Positions 55,901-64,000 of a DNA stretch of 64,000 nucleotides are shown here, one piece after another (the stretch's first letter is position 1; every line of letters starts with the position of its first letter). Origin of the DNA: Thalassotalea_H castellviae (lineage in GTDB: Bacteria; Pseudomonadota; Gammaproteobacteria; Enterobacterales; Alteromonadaceae); NCBI RefSeq assembly GCF_031846185.1, contig NZ_JAVRIF010000008.1, forward strand, positions 1 through 64,000, in the 5' to 3' direction. The notes under the pieces were generated by a model that saw only the letters and a list, made by a program, of their open reading frames with translations, ran no database searches and was not told the DNA's origin. The position numbers were made by a program, and so were the translations under genes.

Positions 55901-56600
55901 AGCCGTCTTTGGTTTATTCCCTGCTCATCGTAAACAAGACGATTTAGTCGTATTTTCTAATGATGAACGTGAAGAACCATTGATGAAACTGCATCAACTT
56001 CGTCAACAAAGTAAAAAGCCATCAGGGCAGTTTAATCGTTGTTTGGCTGATTATGTTGCTGATGAAGCGTCTGGCATAAAAGATTATATGGGAGCTTTTG
56101 CCGTTTCAGCTGGTTTTGGTTGTGATGAATTAGTGAAAGCTTTTGACGCTCAGTTTGATGATTACAACAGTATCTTAATTAAAGCTGTGGCCGATAGGTT
56201 AGCAGAGGCGAGTGCTGAATATCTTCATGAAAAAATACGTAAAGAATATTGGGGATATGCGCCAGAAGAGTCTTTTGCAAATGACGATTTAATTCGTGAA
56301 AAATATCAAGGTATTCGTCCAGCACCCGGTTATCCAGCTTGTCCAGAGCATACCGAAAAAGGCTTATTGTGGGAATTACTCGATGTTGAAAAAAATATCG
56401 GCATGAAGTTAACTTCAAGTTTTGCAATGTGGCCAGGTGCTGCCGTAAGCGGCTGGTATTTTGCTCATCCAGACAGCAAGTATTTTGCGGTTGCCAAGTT
56501 GAAAAAAGACCAAGTGATTGATTACGCAACGCGTAAAGAAATGACATTACCGCAAGCCGAACGTTGGTTATCCGCTAATTTGGATTATGAACCTGAATAA
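52902..56600 (+). CDS. metH: Cobalamin-dependent methionine synthase
   Basis: A 1232-aa four-module enzyme: homocysteine domain with the Zn cysteines (FGLNCALG, GGCCGTTPEH), folate domain (FVNVGERTNVTGSA), cobalamin cap and B12 domain with DVHDIGKNIV, His760 being the cobalt ligand, and a C-terminal AdoMet reactivation domain ending in the WPGAAVSGWYFAHP segment. Length equals E. coli MetH (1227) closely. It probably shares the metA transcript. Confidence 0.98.
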   Translation: MKKSASFENFEQQLAQRILILDGAMGTMIQAYKFEEQDYRGEKFSDWHLDVKGNNDMLVLTQPDVIKAIHAEYLEAGADILETNTFNATTIAMADYDMEAYSAEINLEAAKIARQVADEYTAKNPDKPRFVAGVLGPTNRTCSISPDVNDPAFRNVTFDQLKEAYIESTKALIEGGSDLILIETIFDTLNAKAAIFAVETVFESLNIRLPVMISGTITDASGRTLSGQTTEAFYNSLRHAKPISFGLNCALGPVELRQYVAELSRISDCAVSAHPNAGLPNAFGEYDFSVDDMNTHVAEWADSGFLNIIGGCCGTTPEHIKGMADSVANIAPRKVEPRKIACRLSGLEALTIDENTLFVNVGERTNVTGSAIFKRLITEENYDQAIAVALQQVENGAQIIDINMDEGMLDSKAAMIRFLNLIAGEPDIAKVPVMLDSSKWDILEEGLKCIQGKGIVNSISLKEGEENFRSQAELLRRYGAAVIVMAFDEVGQADTRERKYEICKRAYHILVDEIGFPAEDIIFDPNIFAVATGIDEHNNYAVDFIDAVADIKKNLPYAMISGGVSNVSFSFRGNNPVREAIHAVFLYHAIKNGMDMGIVNAGQLAIYSDIPDDLRIAVEDVIQNSDDGATERLLDVAETYRGQAGNQSNKTDLAWRELPVNKRLEYSLVKGINEFIIEDTEAARLEAVRPLDVIEGPLMDGMNVVGDLFGAGEMFLPQVVKSARVMKQAVAHLNPFIEAEKTEVKSNGKVLLATVKGDVHDIGKNIVGVVLQCNNYDIIDLGVMVSCEDILRVAKEENVDIIGLSGLITPSLDEMVHVAKEMKRLDLNLPLLIGGATTSKAHTAVKIEPKYEHPVVYVPNASRSVSVVSTLISEDGDKRQAFIDRQKDEYDRVRERHYKKGPRSSLISLEEARANAFPLSFEQYTPKVPNKLGITVLDELDLNVVRNYIDWTPFFMTWQLSGKYPLILKHDVIGEEATKLFNDANALIDDVINNKKLTAKAVFGLFPAHRKQDDLVVFSNDEREEPLMKLHQLRQQSKKPSGQFNRCLADYVADEASGIKDYMGAFAVSAGFGCDELVKAFDAQFDDYNSILIKAVADRLAEASAEYLHEKIRKEYWGYAPEESFANDDLIREKYQGIRPAPGYPACPEHTEKGLLWELLDVEKNIGMKLTSSFAMWPGAAVSGWYFAHPDSKYFAVAKLKKDQVIDYATRKEMTLPQAERWLSANLDYEPE

Positions 56601-56617
56601 ACCCAATGAACGTTTTT

Positions 56618-56655
56618 GAAGCATTAGCTGTTAATTAAATAACATCTAATGCTTC
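56618..56655. terminator. Hairpin at the metH/radA convergent end
   Basis: GAAGCATTAG/CTAATGCTTC, 10-bp arms around an 18-nt AT loop, overlapping the last codons of radA. No T-run directly follows on either strand. Confidence 0.45.
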
Positions 56656-57996
56656 GCTAAGTTTTTTCACTCCAATTACTTCCATACCGGATATTTTTTC
56701 TTTTGGCATATTATTAAATGGAACGATTGCGCGTTTAAAGCCATGTTTAGCGGCTTCATTAATCCGTTCTTGACCACTTGGAACCGGACGGATTTCGCCT
56801 GATAACCCTACTTCACCAAATACCACTAAATCTTGAGGTAATGCACGATCTCTAAAGCTTGACACTAACGCTAAAATCAAGGCTAAGTCGACACTCGTTT
56901 CTGCAACTTTAACGCCACCAACCACGTTAACAAAAACATCTTGGTCGTTCATTTGTAAACCACCATGGCGATGCAAAATAGCTAATAGCATTGATAGTCT
57001 ATTTTGATCGGCGCCAACCGCAACACGTCTTGGGTTACCTAATGCTGAATGATCGACTAATGCTTGAATCTCAACCAGTAAAGGCCGAGTGCCTTCCCAT
57101 AAGACCATAACAATACTACCCGGGGTGTTTTCTTCACCGCGTGATAAAAATATTGCCGAAGGGTTTTTTACTTCTTTTAAACCTGTGCCTGTCATCGCAA
57201 AAACACCTAACTCGTTAACGGCACCAAAACGGTTCTTATTGCCACGTAGTGTTCTATATCGCGAATCTGTACTACCTTCAAGCATGATAGAGCAATCAAT
57301 ACAATGCTCTAATACTTTCGGCCCGGCTAAGCTGCCATCCTTTGTCACATGACCGACTAAAATCATTGCAACGTGGTGTTGTTTGGCAAAGCGAGTTAAA
57401 AAAGCGGCGGCTTCTCGTACTTGCGACACACTGCCTGGTGCTGATTGAATATCAGCCATGTGCATCACTTGAATTGAGTCAATCACGATAATTTTCGGTT
57501 TTTCTTTCTCTGCAATATGACAAATATTTTCTACACTGGTTTCAGATAACAATTTTAATGAGTCTGCTTTGAGCCCTAAACGTTTTGCCCGCATGGCAAC
57601 TTGTTGAAGAGATTCCTCACCGGTAATGTACAATGCTGACATTTGCTCTGATAAGTCACACATGGTTTGAAGTAATAGTGTACTTTTACCTGCACCAGGT
57701 TCGCCACCAATTAAAATAGCGCTGCCGGGTACAATGCCTCCGCCAAGCACCCGATCAAATTCAGAAAAGCCAGATGAAAATCTAGGCAATTCAGCAAGAT
57801 CAATAGTGTCAAGAGTTTGAACTTCTGTACCGACCATGCCTGAAAAACCAGATAAATTACTCGATCTTGTTGGTAGTTTTGCTTGTCTAAATTCAGAAAT
57901 AGTATTCCAAGCTTTGCATTCATTACATTGTCCTAGCCAACGTGAATGTTCGGCTCCGCAGTCTGTGCAGACAAATGCTGTTTTGTTTTTTGCCAT
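56635..57996 (-). CDS. radA: DNA repair protein RadA
   Basis: A 453-aa RecA-like ATPase that promotes branch migration. Zinc finger CTDCGAEHSRWLGQCNEC, Walker A GGEPGAGKSTLLLQ, the KNRFGAVNELG motif and a C-terminal Lon-like domain (VGGVKVAETSVDLAL, FGEVGLSGEIRPV) are present. It is next to a PilZ gene and serB, as in Vibrio. Confidence 0.97.
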   Translation of the reverse strand: MAKNKTAFVCTDCGAEHSRWLGQCNECKAWNTISEFRQAKLPTRSSNLSGFSGMVGTEVQTLDTIDLAELPRFSSGFSEFDRVLGGGIVPGSAILIGGEPGAGKSTLLLQTMCDLSEQMSALYITGEESLQQVAMRAKRLGLKADSLKLLSETSVENICHIAEKEKPKIIVIDSIQVMHMADIQSAPGSVSQVREAAAFLTRFAKQHHVAMILVGHVTKDGSLAGPKVLEHCIDCSIMLEGSTDSRYRTLRGNKNRFGAVNELGVFAMTGTGLKEVKNPSAIFLSRGEENTPGSIVMVLWEGTRPLLVEIQALVDHSALGNPRRVAVGADQNRLSMLLAILHRHGGLQMNDQDVFVNVVGGVKVAETSVDLALILALVSSFRDRALPQDLVVFGEVGLSGEIRPVPSGQERINEAAKHGFKRAIVPFNNMPKEKISGMEVIGVKKLSEALDVI

Positions 57997-58137
57997 TTTT
58001 TACCTTTTAAGGGTATGGTTATTGCTTATTGTTATACTAAAATATAATGAGATGACATTTAAGATAATCAATTTATAATGATTTTACTTAAATATAACAT
58101 TTTTAATTTCCACTATTGTAATGAAATAGAAGCTTGA

Positions 58138-60591
58138 ATGACTAATAATTTTTCAAAATATCAAACTATTATCGATGACTTTCGAGGAAAAGTATTATCA
58201 AAGGATTTTGAAGCTGAGTTTTCTCATGTCACAAAGAACATTCCGAAAACCGAACGTTTTTTGTTGAAAATGGAATTAAAACGTTTGGCTAACCCTTGTA
58301 CTCGCTTGATTGATTTAAGAGGACATGTCGACGGTGAATGCCGTGCTTTTGATCATGAAGGAAGAACACATTACCTTGATGATATTGCTATTCGAGTTTT
58401 TGAAGAGTCATTTGCCGATTATCAAGGCTATACTTTCGGTGTCTATGAAGCGGTAATGAATACCGAAAATAACTTCCGAGTTATTTATCAAAATGAAAAA
58501 AATCAAATTAAAACGCCGAATGTAACTGTAAAACCAGCCAAGGTATTTGAAAAATCACAATATCCAGCACAACTTTTTAGCTTTGGTCCTTATTTTAATC
58601 GTTCTGAAGAGCGTATGAATTTCGCCATAGCCCTTCAGGTTCATTTTTCAGATGATAAAATGGTCGAAGGGACGTGTTCTGATATTAGTGTTAATGGCTG
58701 TAAGTTTCGTTTCAACTCTGTCGAGAACATAAAAATACGCCAAATAATTACCATTCGATTTTCTGGTCTTGAAGGTGAGTTTCAGTTTGATAAAAAAGAA
58801 AAGTTTACCTATGAAGTACGTAATATTCAGATTATTGAAGGCCTCCAATTAGTTGGTGTAAGTCGAGTATATACATCACCTGAAGAAAAAGATGGTTTCA
58901 AACAGTTTTTAAAAGGCTATATTCAAGGTAATAAGCGTCGTTATAAAATTAATTTAGATAATACTATCAAAGCGTTACAGTCTCGAAGTTTCGAACAATT
59001 TGCTTTGCCAAAGTCTAATGAGTTACCCATTTTTATTGAAGATGTACAAGGGAAACTGGCGCCTCGTTTTGCATTAACTTGTCATAATAATCAAAATATT
59101 TTTCAATACTGGCAAGATGAAAAAAGACAATCGACCTTGAGTTATTTAGTGACTCAAGATCGTTTTTTAAGAATTAAAAAAGCAGCTATGTTAGGTAAGT
59201 CTGTCTTGGTGTATAGCTTTATTCATGTCAGCCAGGGCAAAATGTACTTTTATACTGCGGACAATGTGCAATTAGATGAAGATGCCGATTTTATGAGGCA
59301 ATATTTAGGGTTTGCTGCGTCAAAAGAAAGCTTTGCCATAACCCAACTAAATTATCTTGCGCTAAATAGTGAATACGCCGACTCACCACTAACGTTGTCG
59401 AATACCATTGCGAAAAAAGATGAATATTTGAATATTCCAGCTTCAGACGATGTAAAAGAGTCACTGTCGAGGTTAACGGCAATTATTACCGCAACAAATA
59501 TTACCAATAAAGAAATACACGCTTTTTATCAAGCGTTACCCTTTGATAATATTAATACCAATAAACTTAAAAATTTTGGTCATAAACGTTTAGTTGAAAG
59601 TGTCAATGTCGATGATGTTGGTATCAATTATAATAATCAACGACAAGAGCCTCGTTTTGTCTATAAAACGGCTATAGTTGTAGACGCTGATGGGGTCATT
59701 TCACAAGGCATTTCTCAAGACTTCTCAACGTCAGGGTTGAAAATTGCATTAGATAAAAGCTCATTGCTTAAAAGAGGAGATGTTGTAAATATTACTTTCC
59801 CACAATTACAAAAAATTACTTCATCGTTTGACTTACAAAGTCTTCCTTATGAAGTGATGCGGGTAAACACTTCTAAAACTATAATCAATTTGCGGGTCTT
59901 TGTTGAAAAACATCAGCATATCGGCCGTGCATTTTTTAAAGCGTTAATTCAAAAGAATCGTGAAAAGCTAACGCCTGATGAATATGCCATGTTAAGTCCT
60001 GGCTTGGCAAAAGCGTTACGTAATATTTATAGCGCTAGTTTGCAAACGGTCGCTTTAATGATCCAAACAAGTGGTAGCAGATATAAAATTGAAGCTGTAA
60101 CTACGAATAATAAAAACTCGCGAATTCTTTCTTACTGTAAGCAATTAAGTGATAGAAATCATCATTATAACTTGTACCCTTTATTGAGTAATATGCAAGC
60201 GACTAGCTTGATGAATACTACATTAAAGAAGTTACAAGCAGGAGACAGACCGGTTTCTGATATTTTATATATCGCAATTAACCCTGAAAATGAGATGGTT
60301 GATAAAGCGGTCACCACGAAACTTGATGAAGAGTTGCAAACCGATAAGCTGAAAAAAATATTTATTAAAAATGCCCTAAAACGTGGCGAATTCTTCTGTA
60401 TTAAAGTTGTCGTTTCTCGCACTGATGATCCAGATATGCAGTATTTAAATCCAGAACTTAGTTACATTAGCTCTTATGCGATACATAGAGGTAAGCAATT
60501 AGAACAAGAAATTTGGAGTGTTGCGGGAGTTGTACAAGTTTTTGATATTACTCAAGAAGCTATGATGCGTTTTCATTTAATTGATGATTGA
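58138..60591 (+). CDS. Double-PilZ-domain c-di-GMP receptor-like protein
   Basis: An 817-aa soluble protein with two full PilZ signatures. The first has RSEER (155-159) and DISVNG (182-187); the second has RQEPR (502-506) and DFSTSG (528-533). Both therefore keep the RxxxR and D/NxSxxG c-di-GMP contacts. The long linker and C-terminal ~230 residues are unassigned. It lies between radA and serB, the place of the PilZ gene in Vibrio cholerae (plzC region, from memory). Output is unknown. Confidence 0.9.
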   Translation: MTNNFSKYQTIIDDFRGKVLSKDFEAEFSHVTKNIPKTERFLLKMELKRLANPCTRLIDLRGHVDGECRAFDHEGRTHYLDDIAIRVFEESFADYQGYTFGVYEAVMNTENNFRVIYQNEKNQIKTPNVTVKPAKVFEKSQYPAQLFSFGPYFNRSEERMNFAIALQVHFSDDKMVEGTCSDISVNGCKFRFNSVENIKIRQIITIRFSGLEGEFQFDKKEKFTYEVRNIQIIEGLQLVGVSRVYTSPEEKDGFKQFLKGYIQGNKRRYKINLDNTIKALQSRSFEQFALPKSNELPIFIEDVQGKLAPRFALTCHNNQNIFQYWQDEKRQSTLSYLVTQDRFLRIKKAAMLGKSVLVYSFIHVSQGKMYFYTADNVQLDEDADFMRQYLGFAASKESFAITQLNYLALNSEYADSPLTLSNTIAKKDEYLNIPASDDVKESLSRLTAIITATNITNKEIHAFYQALPFDNINTNKLKNFGHKRLVESVNVDDVGINYNNQRQEPRFVYKTAIVVDADGVISQGISQDFSTSGLKIALDKSSLLKRGDVVNITFPQLQKITSSFDLQSLPYEVMRVNTSKTIINLRVFVEKHQHIGRAFFKALIQKNREKLTPDEYAMLSPGLAKALRNIYSASLQTVALMIQTSGSRYKIEAVTTNNKNSRILSYCKQLSDRNHHYNLYPLLSNMQATSLMNTTLKKLQAGDRPVSDILYIAINPENEMVDKAVTTKLDEELQTDKLKKIFIKNALKRGEFFCIKVVVSRTDDPDMQYLNPELSYISSYAIHRGKQLEQEIWSVAGVVQVFDITQEAMMRFHLIDD

Positions 60592-60605
60592 TCAGCAATT
60601 AAATT

Positions 60606-60638
60606 GCGAACAGTTAAAAATGAAATTTAACTGTTCGC
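60606..60638. terminator. Hairpin between convergent PilZ gene and serB
   Basis: Perfect 13-bp stem GCGAACAGTTAAA/TTTAACTGTTCGC with a 7-nt loop; no T-run. Confidence 0.6.
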
Positions 60639-60645
60639 TCGTGTC

Positions 60646-61707
60646 TTATGCTAACCAATGAAGCAAACAATCTAAACCGCTAAAGTTAATTGCGCTGTCA
60701 GCTTGTTTTAAAACGATAGGTTTTGCATGGAAAGCGACCCCAAAATGAGCCGCATTCATCATCACTAAATCATTTGCACCATCGCCCATAGCAACCGTTT
60801 GTTGAAAGGGTAGTTGATATTGTTGTTGTAATGATAATAAACAGTCTGCTTTTGCTTGAGCATCCACAACATTACCCAGTACCTTGCCCGTTAAGGTGTT
60901 ATCAACAATTTCTAACACATTCGCGTGAGCAGCATCTAAATTCAGCATGTCTTTTAAATGATCCGCAAAATAAGTAAAACCACCAGAGGCTATCGCAATA
61001 CGCCAATGGTATTGTTTTAGTTCAGCAATTAGTTTTTCTAAGCCATTCATTAAAGGGATATTTTTAGCCACTTCAGCTAAGATACTTTCTGGTGAACCGG
61101 CAAGTTTTGACACCCTTTGGTGAAGACTTTGCGCAAAGTCTAATTCACCTTGCATGGCTTGTTCTGTTACCGCGGCAACTTCTTCACCAACTCCCGCTAA
61201 TAAGGCTATTTCATCAATACATTCAATTTCTATTGTGGTGGAATCCATATCCATCACTAATACACCGGCTTGGTGAAGTTTAGGTGCGTTTTTAATTAAC
61301 GCAGCCTCTATTTTTTCGGTTAATGCGATACTGGCTAATTGTGCTTTTGCTTCGTCAATATTTTCACAATGAACGGAAAAACGATAACTGACCAAAGCAT
61401 TACGGTGATTTATCGCGGTGATCGCGGTTATTTCAACGTGACATTGTTGAGTAATGGTTAACAATTGTTGAAAGCTTGTTTCACTAAATAACACCAACTC
61501 AATTTCAGATTTAGTCGGCTTCGAAGTAATGCTGGTAGAAATTTGATCGTGACTGTTAACACGACATTGTTTAGCAAGCCTAAAAGTTGTTTCCGTGATC
61601 TGGCAAGTGATAGGAAAAATTTCAGACGGTTGTGTTAGTGAAATATAATCAGCCAAGGTAAGCGTTTTTAGATGGTTTAATGAAATTTCGTTAACAGCAA
61701 TTGACAC
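60646..61707 (-). CDS. serB: Phosphoserine phosphatase
   Basis: A 353-aa HAD enzyme making L-serine. The nucleophile motif DMDSTTIEIECIDEIA, the SGGF motif and the C-terminal GDGANDLVMMNAAH are present. The first ~140 residues form an ACT-like regulatory part, as in longer SerB forms. It is divergent from ytjB, the E. coli order. Confidence 0.97.
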   Translation of the reverse strand: MSIAVNEISLNHLKTLTLADYISLTQPSEIFPITCQITETTFRLAKQCRVNSHDQISTSITSKPTKSEIELVLFSETSFQQLLTITQQCHVEITAITAINHRNALVSYRFSVHCENIDEAKAQLASIALTEKIEAALIKNAPKLHQAGVLVMDMDSTTIEIECIDEIALLAGVGEEVAAVTEQAMQGELDFAQSLHQRVSKLAGSPESILAEVAKNIPLMNGLEKLIAELKQYHWRIAIASGGFTYFADHLKDMLNLDAAHANVLEIVDNTLTGKVLGNVVDAQAKADCLLSLQQQYQLPFQQTVAMGDGANDLVMMNAAHFGVAFHAKPIVLKQADSAINFSGLDCLLHWLA

Positions 61708-61836
61708 AATTAAGCCTTTTAAATAGTTAGATAGTAGAATTTTTGAGCCGAAAATTAACTTTATTAACAGCCGATATTTAAAACTTCAACAGAACCTTCT
61801 ATAGTGTAAAGTAAGTTGAAAGTTTAACACGGCTCT

Positions 61837-62460
61837 ATGACACAATTGATGACACATACCGAACAGCCTTTATACCCTAAAATATCGCCGATTTATAATA
61901 AAATTATGCAATTAGCTATAGCTATTTTTTTGATCATTGTTTTAATGAATCTTTGGGTATTTAGTTATGGTAATAATCAACAATCAACCACCAAACATTT
62001 TAACCAGATCAGTCAGCAGTATTTGTCGCAAATCACTAAAGCAACAGAAATACTTTTAAAAAATCAACCAAACAATAATCGTGAAAATATCCAACAGTAT
62101 TTTGATGAAATTGCCAATGCACCATGGATAAAAGAACTCAGTTATTACGACCAAACGGGAATGTTGCTTATTGCTTCACAAGAATATTCTACGATAAATG
62201 ACTTGTATGGTATTTCTATTCATAAAGCCGATCGTAGCGATAAATACTCAACTTTTGTTGAAGAAGTTTATCTAGATGATTTACAGGGTTATATTCGATT
62301 TACCGTTGCGAATCACTCGTTAACTAAAGACATTGAATTACAATCTGCGGAGCACTTTGATCTGGTGCGTTTAATGATGATTTTAGCTGTAGTGGTGGGG
62401 TTCTTTTTAACTCGAGGGTTAAATCGTTTTAGTCGCCAGGGTTTTCGCTTACATTCGTGA
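61837..62460 (+). CDS. ytjB: YtjB/AhpA-family membrane protein
   Basis: A 207-aa protein with two membrane helices (about 26-46 and 178-194) enclosing a ~130-residue periplasmic domain, the layout of E. coli YtjB (Smp). It is divergent from serB as in E. coli, which supports the call. Function unclear. Its last 12 bp overlap the end of the convergent TatD gene. Confidence 0.88.
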   Translation: MTQLMTHTEQPLYPKISPIYNKIMQLAIAIFLIIVLMNLWVFSYGNNQQSTTKHFNQISQQYLSQITKATEILLKNQPNNNRENIQQYFDEIANAPWIKELSYYDQTGMLLIASQEYSTINDLYGISIHKADRSDKYSTFVEEVYLDDLQGYIRFTVANHSLTKDIELQSAEHFDLVRLMMILAVVVGFFLTRGLNRFSRQGFRLHS

Positions 62461-63246
62461 GTCGTCAAATAAGCGATTGATATTACTTTCAATCGCTTCG
62501 GATAATTGCTGTTTTGGCGCTTGACGAATTTCGGCTAATTTGTCAAAAATAATGCTCAAATTTAAAGGACTGTTAGCTTGTCCTTGCATACCAAATAATG
62601 GCATGGCTGGAGCATCGGTTTCTAATACCAACGCATCAACAGGAAATCGTTTCACGGCTTTTATTGTTTTTTCTGCTCTCGGGTAAGTGATAGTCCCTCC
62701 TATTCCTAATTTAAAACCTAAATCAATATACGCTTTACCTTGCTGATAACTGCCTGAAAATGCGTGGATAATCCCATTTTTTTCTACAGGGGTAGATTTT
62801 AGCTGCTGTAATATTTCTTGATGCGTACGGCGATGATGAACAATTAATGGTAATGAATATTTATTGGCCATTTGTATATGAAATTCAAAAAAGCTTTGCT
62901 GCAGCGTCAAGTTATCTTGCTCTTTCGCTATAACACCATCTAAACCTGTTTCACCTATGGCTATCAGTTGCTGTCTATTGCTGGCTATGGCGTCATCCAA
63001 TTGTGATAAATGATCGTGAGTTAATCCATTTAAATACCAAGGGTGAATGCCCAAACAGGGCAACAGTTGACACGGTGTTTGATTGTTTTTAGCAATATTT
63101 AGTAGGGATTGCCATGTTGATGGTGAAACGGCAGGGACAATTATTTTTTTGATATTGGCGGCATAACACAGAGATAACAATTGTTGACGATTTTCATCAA
63201 ATTCAGAGAAGTCAATGTGACAATGACTATCAGTAAAATGTTTCAT
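62449..63246 (-). CDS. TatD-family metal-dependent DNase (YjjV-like)
   Basis: About 265 aa. Metal-site motifs: SHCHIDFSEFD at the N terminus, GIHPWYL, GETGLD, HHRRTHQE, HAFSGSYQQG and ETDAPAMP. It is a TIM-barrel nuclease. ATG at 63246, with GGAG before it, is preferred to GTG at 63258. The closest E. coli analog by position is YjjV. Confidence 0.93.
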   Translation of the reverse strand: MKHFTDSHCHIDFSEFDENRQQLLSLCYAANIKKIIVPAVSPSTWQSLLNIAKNNQTPCQLLPCLGIHPWYLNGLTHDHLSQLDDAIASNRQQLIAIGETGLDGVIAKEQDNLTLQQSFFEFHIQMANKYSLPLIVHHRRTHQEILQQLKSTPVEKNGIIHAFSGSYQQGKAYIDLGFKLGIGGTITYPRAEKTIKAVKRFPVDALVLETDAPAMPLFGMQGQANSPLNLSIIFDKLAEIRQAPKQQLSEAIESNINRLFDDSRM

Positions 63247-63332
63247 TACTTTCTCCACGTTAGCCAGTCACGTGCAAACAACTTAACGGTACTTTTTATA
63301 TTGCCACATAAGTTATGAGTTAACTGGTTATG

Positions 63333-64000
63333 TTATTTAAATCTAAGCGCTTTTTGTTTTAACCGATCAATTTTTTCAACTAAGTTAAAGTGCTGTAAAA
63401 ATGCATCATCGACATCTTTTTCTTCTAGTAAACAATTAGCAAGATATACCGCTTGGCTTATTCCTATTTCCTTATTCAGAAGCTCTTTAGGTTGATGATG
63501 TTTTAAAACGGCATCGATTAAATAATAAGGGAAGCTCCAAGTATGCAGCAAATAAGCACCAATTTGCGTATGATCTGTCGAAAATATCTTTTCTTCGAGT
63601 TCAATTGCATCCGACGTTCTGGCGTTATTTGCAAAATATTTTAACGTGAGTGCTTTATCGATTTCAAACAACACTAACTTACCAATATCATGTAATAAAC
63701 CGGCTAATAAAGTATCTTGTTTTAACTCTACAGAGACTAATGAAGCCGCAAAGCGGGCAGTAGCTAAACAATGCGTTTGTTCGTCTAATAAGGAAAAGTT
63801 TGGAATATCTGGCTGGTATGAAAACATTTCAGCGGTCATCACAATACAGCTTAAGGTATCTACGCCAAGCTTGGTAATGGCTTCTGCAATTGAAGATAAA
63901 GGCTTATCTGTTTGACCAAAAATATTATTGGCCGACTGAATCACCTTAGCTGCTAATGCGGGATCTTGAGTAATAATATCGGCAATTTTATCAGAATCGG
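63333..64000 (-). CDS. HDOD-domain protein (5' end outside the window)
   Basis: The C-terminal part of an HDOD signalling protein. The reading frame is open to the window edge and continues upstream of the apparent GTG at 63944 with ITQDPALAAKV, so the true start lies beyond 64000. The HD-like core LLAGLLHDIGKLVLFE and HHQP are seen, with HTQIGAYLLHTW between. HDOD proteins act in signalling, often with c-di-GMP systems. Confidence 0.9.
   Translation of the reverse strand, partial: DSDKIADIITQDPALAAKVIQSANNIFGQTDKPLSSIAEAITKLGVDTLSCIVMTAEMFSYQPDIPNFSLLDEQTHCLATARFAASLVSVELKQDTLLAGLLHDIGKLVLFEIDKALTLKYFANNARTSDAIELEEKIFSTDHTQIGAYLLHTWSFPYYLIDAVLKHHQPKELLNKEIGISQAVYLANCLLEEKDVDDAFLQHFNLVEKIDRLKQKALRFK

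Noticed and set aside
1..64000. CRISPR arrays, complete insertion sequences, prophage genes
   Set aside because: No regularly spaced short repeats, transposase, integrase or phage structural gene was seen in the window.

Overview
The window reads as a chromosomal segment of a low-GC marine gammaproteobacterium, most likely order Alteromonadales and probably a Colwelliaceae member (Colwellia/Thalassotalea-like). This rests on the AT-rich base composition, the conserved block pyrG-eno-ftsB-ispD-ispF-truD-surE-pcm-nlpD-rpoS-mutS, and the mix of Na+-pumping oxaloacetate decarboxylase, periplasmic nitrate reductase, a large TonB receptor and HdfR-like LysR regulators. The assignment is inference from content; no database was searched.

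Layout. 1-610: three tandem ~196-bp repeats, each carrying the 3' end of a tRNA and an intrinsic terminator, presumably trailing a tRNA operon to the left. 771-4980: a BLUF photoreceptor, then oadGAB preceded by two identical 12-bp palindromes. 5020-10165: an HPP membrane protein with a small partner and a divergent LysR gene, rnk, a periplasmic solute-binding-like protein, pdxH and a 57-aa PA3496-like protein. 10254-14982: napEFDABC on the minus strand behind a perfect FNR site. 15101-27441: tmcA, two tiny genes behind a Fur box, an ABC-2 exporter, a CadC/TolB-type regulator divergent from a TonB receptor, a phosphatase lipoprotein and a YbaN-like gene. 27507-42582: DUF4202, pyrG, eno, an MscS channel and the ftsB-to-mutS housekeeping block. 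43040-50084: an accessory block between mutS and recA. 50476-64000: SOS-controlled recA, MetJ-controlled metA and then metH, radA, a double-PilZ protein, serB, ytjB, a TatD-family nuclease and an HDOD protein cut by the window end.

The most interesting region is 42.9-50.2 kb. An identical 18-bp imperfect palindrome occurs three times. Each copy has the same orientation relative to the operon it precedes, lies about 90-120 bp from the start codon, and is about 50 bp from a -10-like sequence. The three operons encode a PA3496-like plus exported small protein, rimK-M14 peptidase-rimB-mscS, and an MlaC-like protein plus a second MscS-like channel. A LysR gene sits directly beside the middle copy. 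I read this as one LysR-governed regulon joining ribosomal-protein glutamylation, mechanosensitive channels and an MlaC-like periplasmic protein.

Elsewhere the genes fall into known units: Na+-coupled oxaloacetate decarboxylation, anaerobic nitrate respiration, isoprenoid synthesis with RNA modification and stationary-phase functions, and methionine synthesis. Several convergent gene pairs are separated by perfect hairpins that lack a T-tract.
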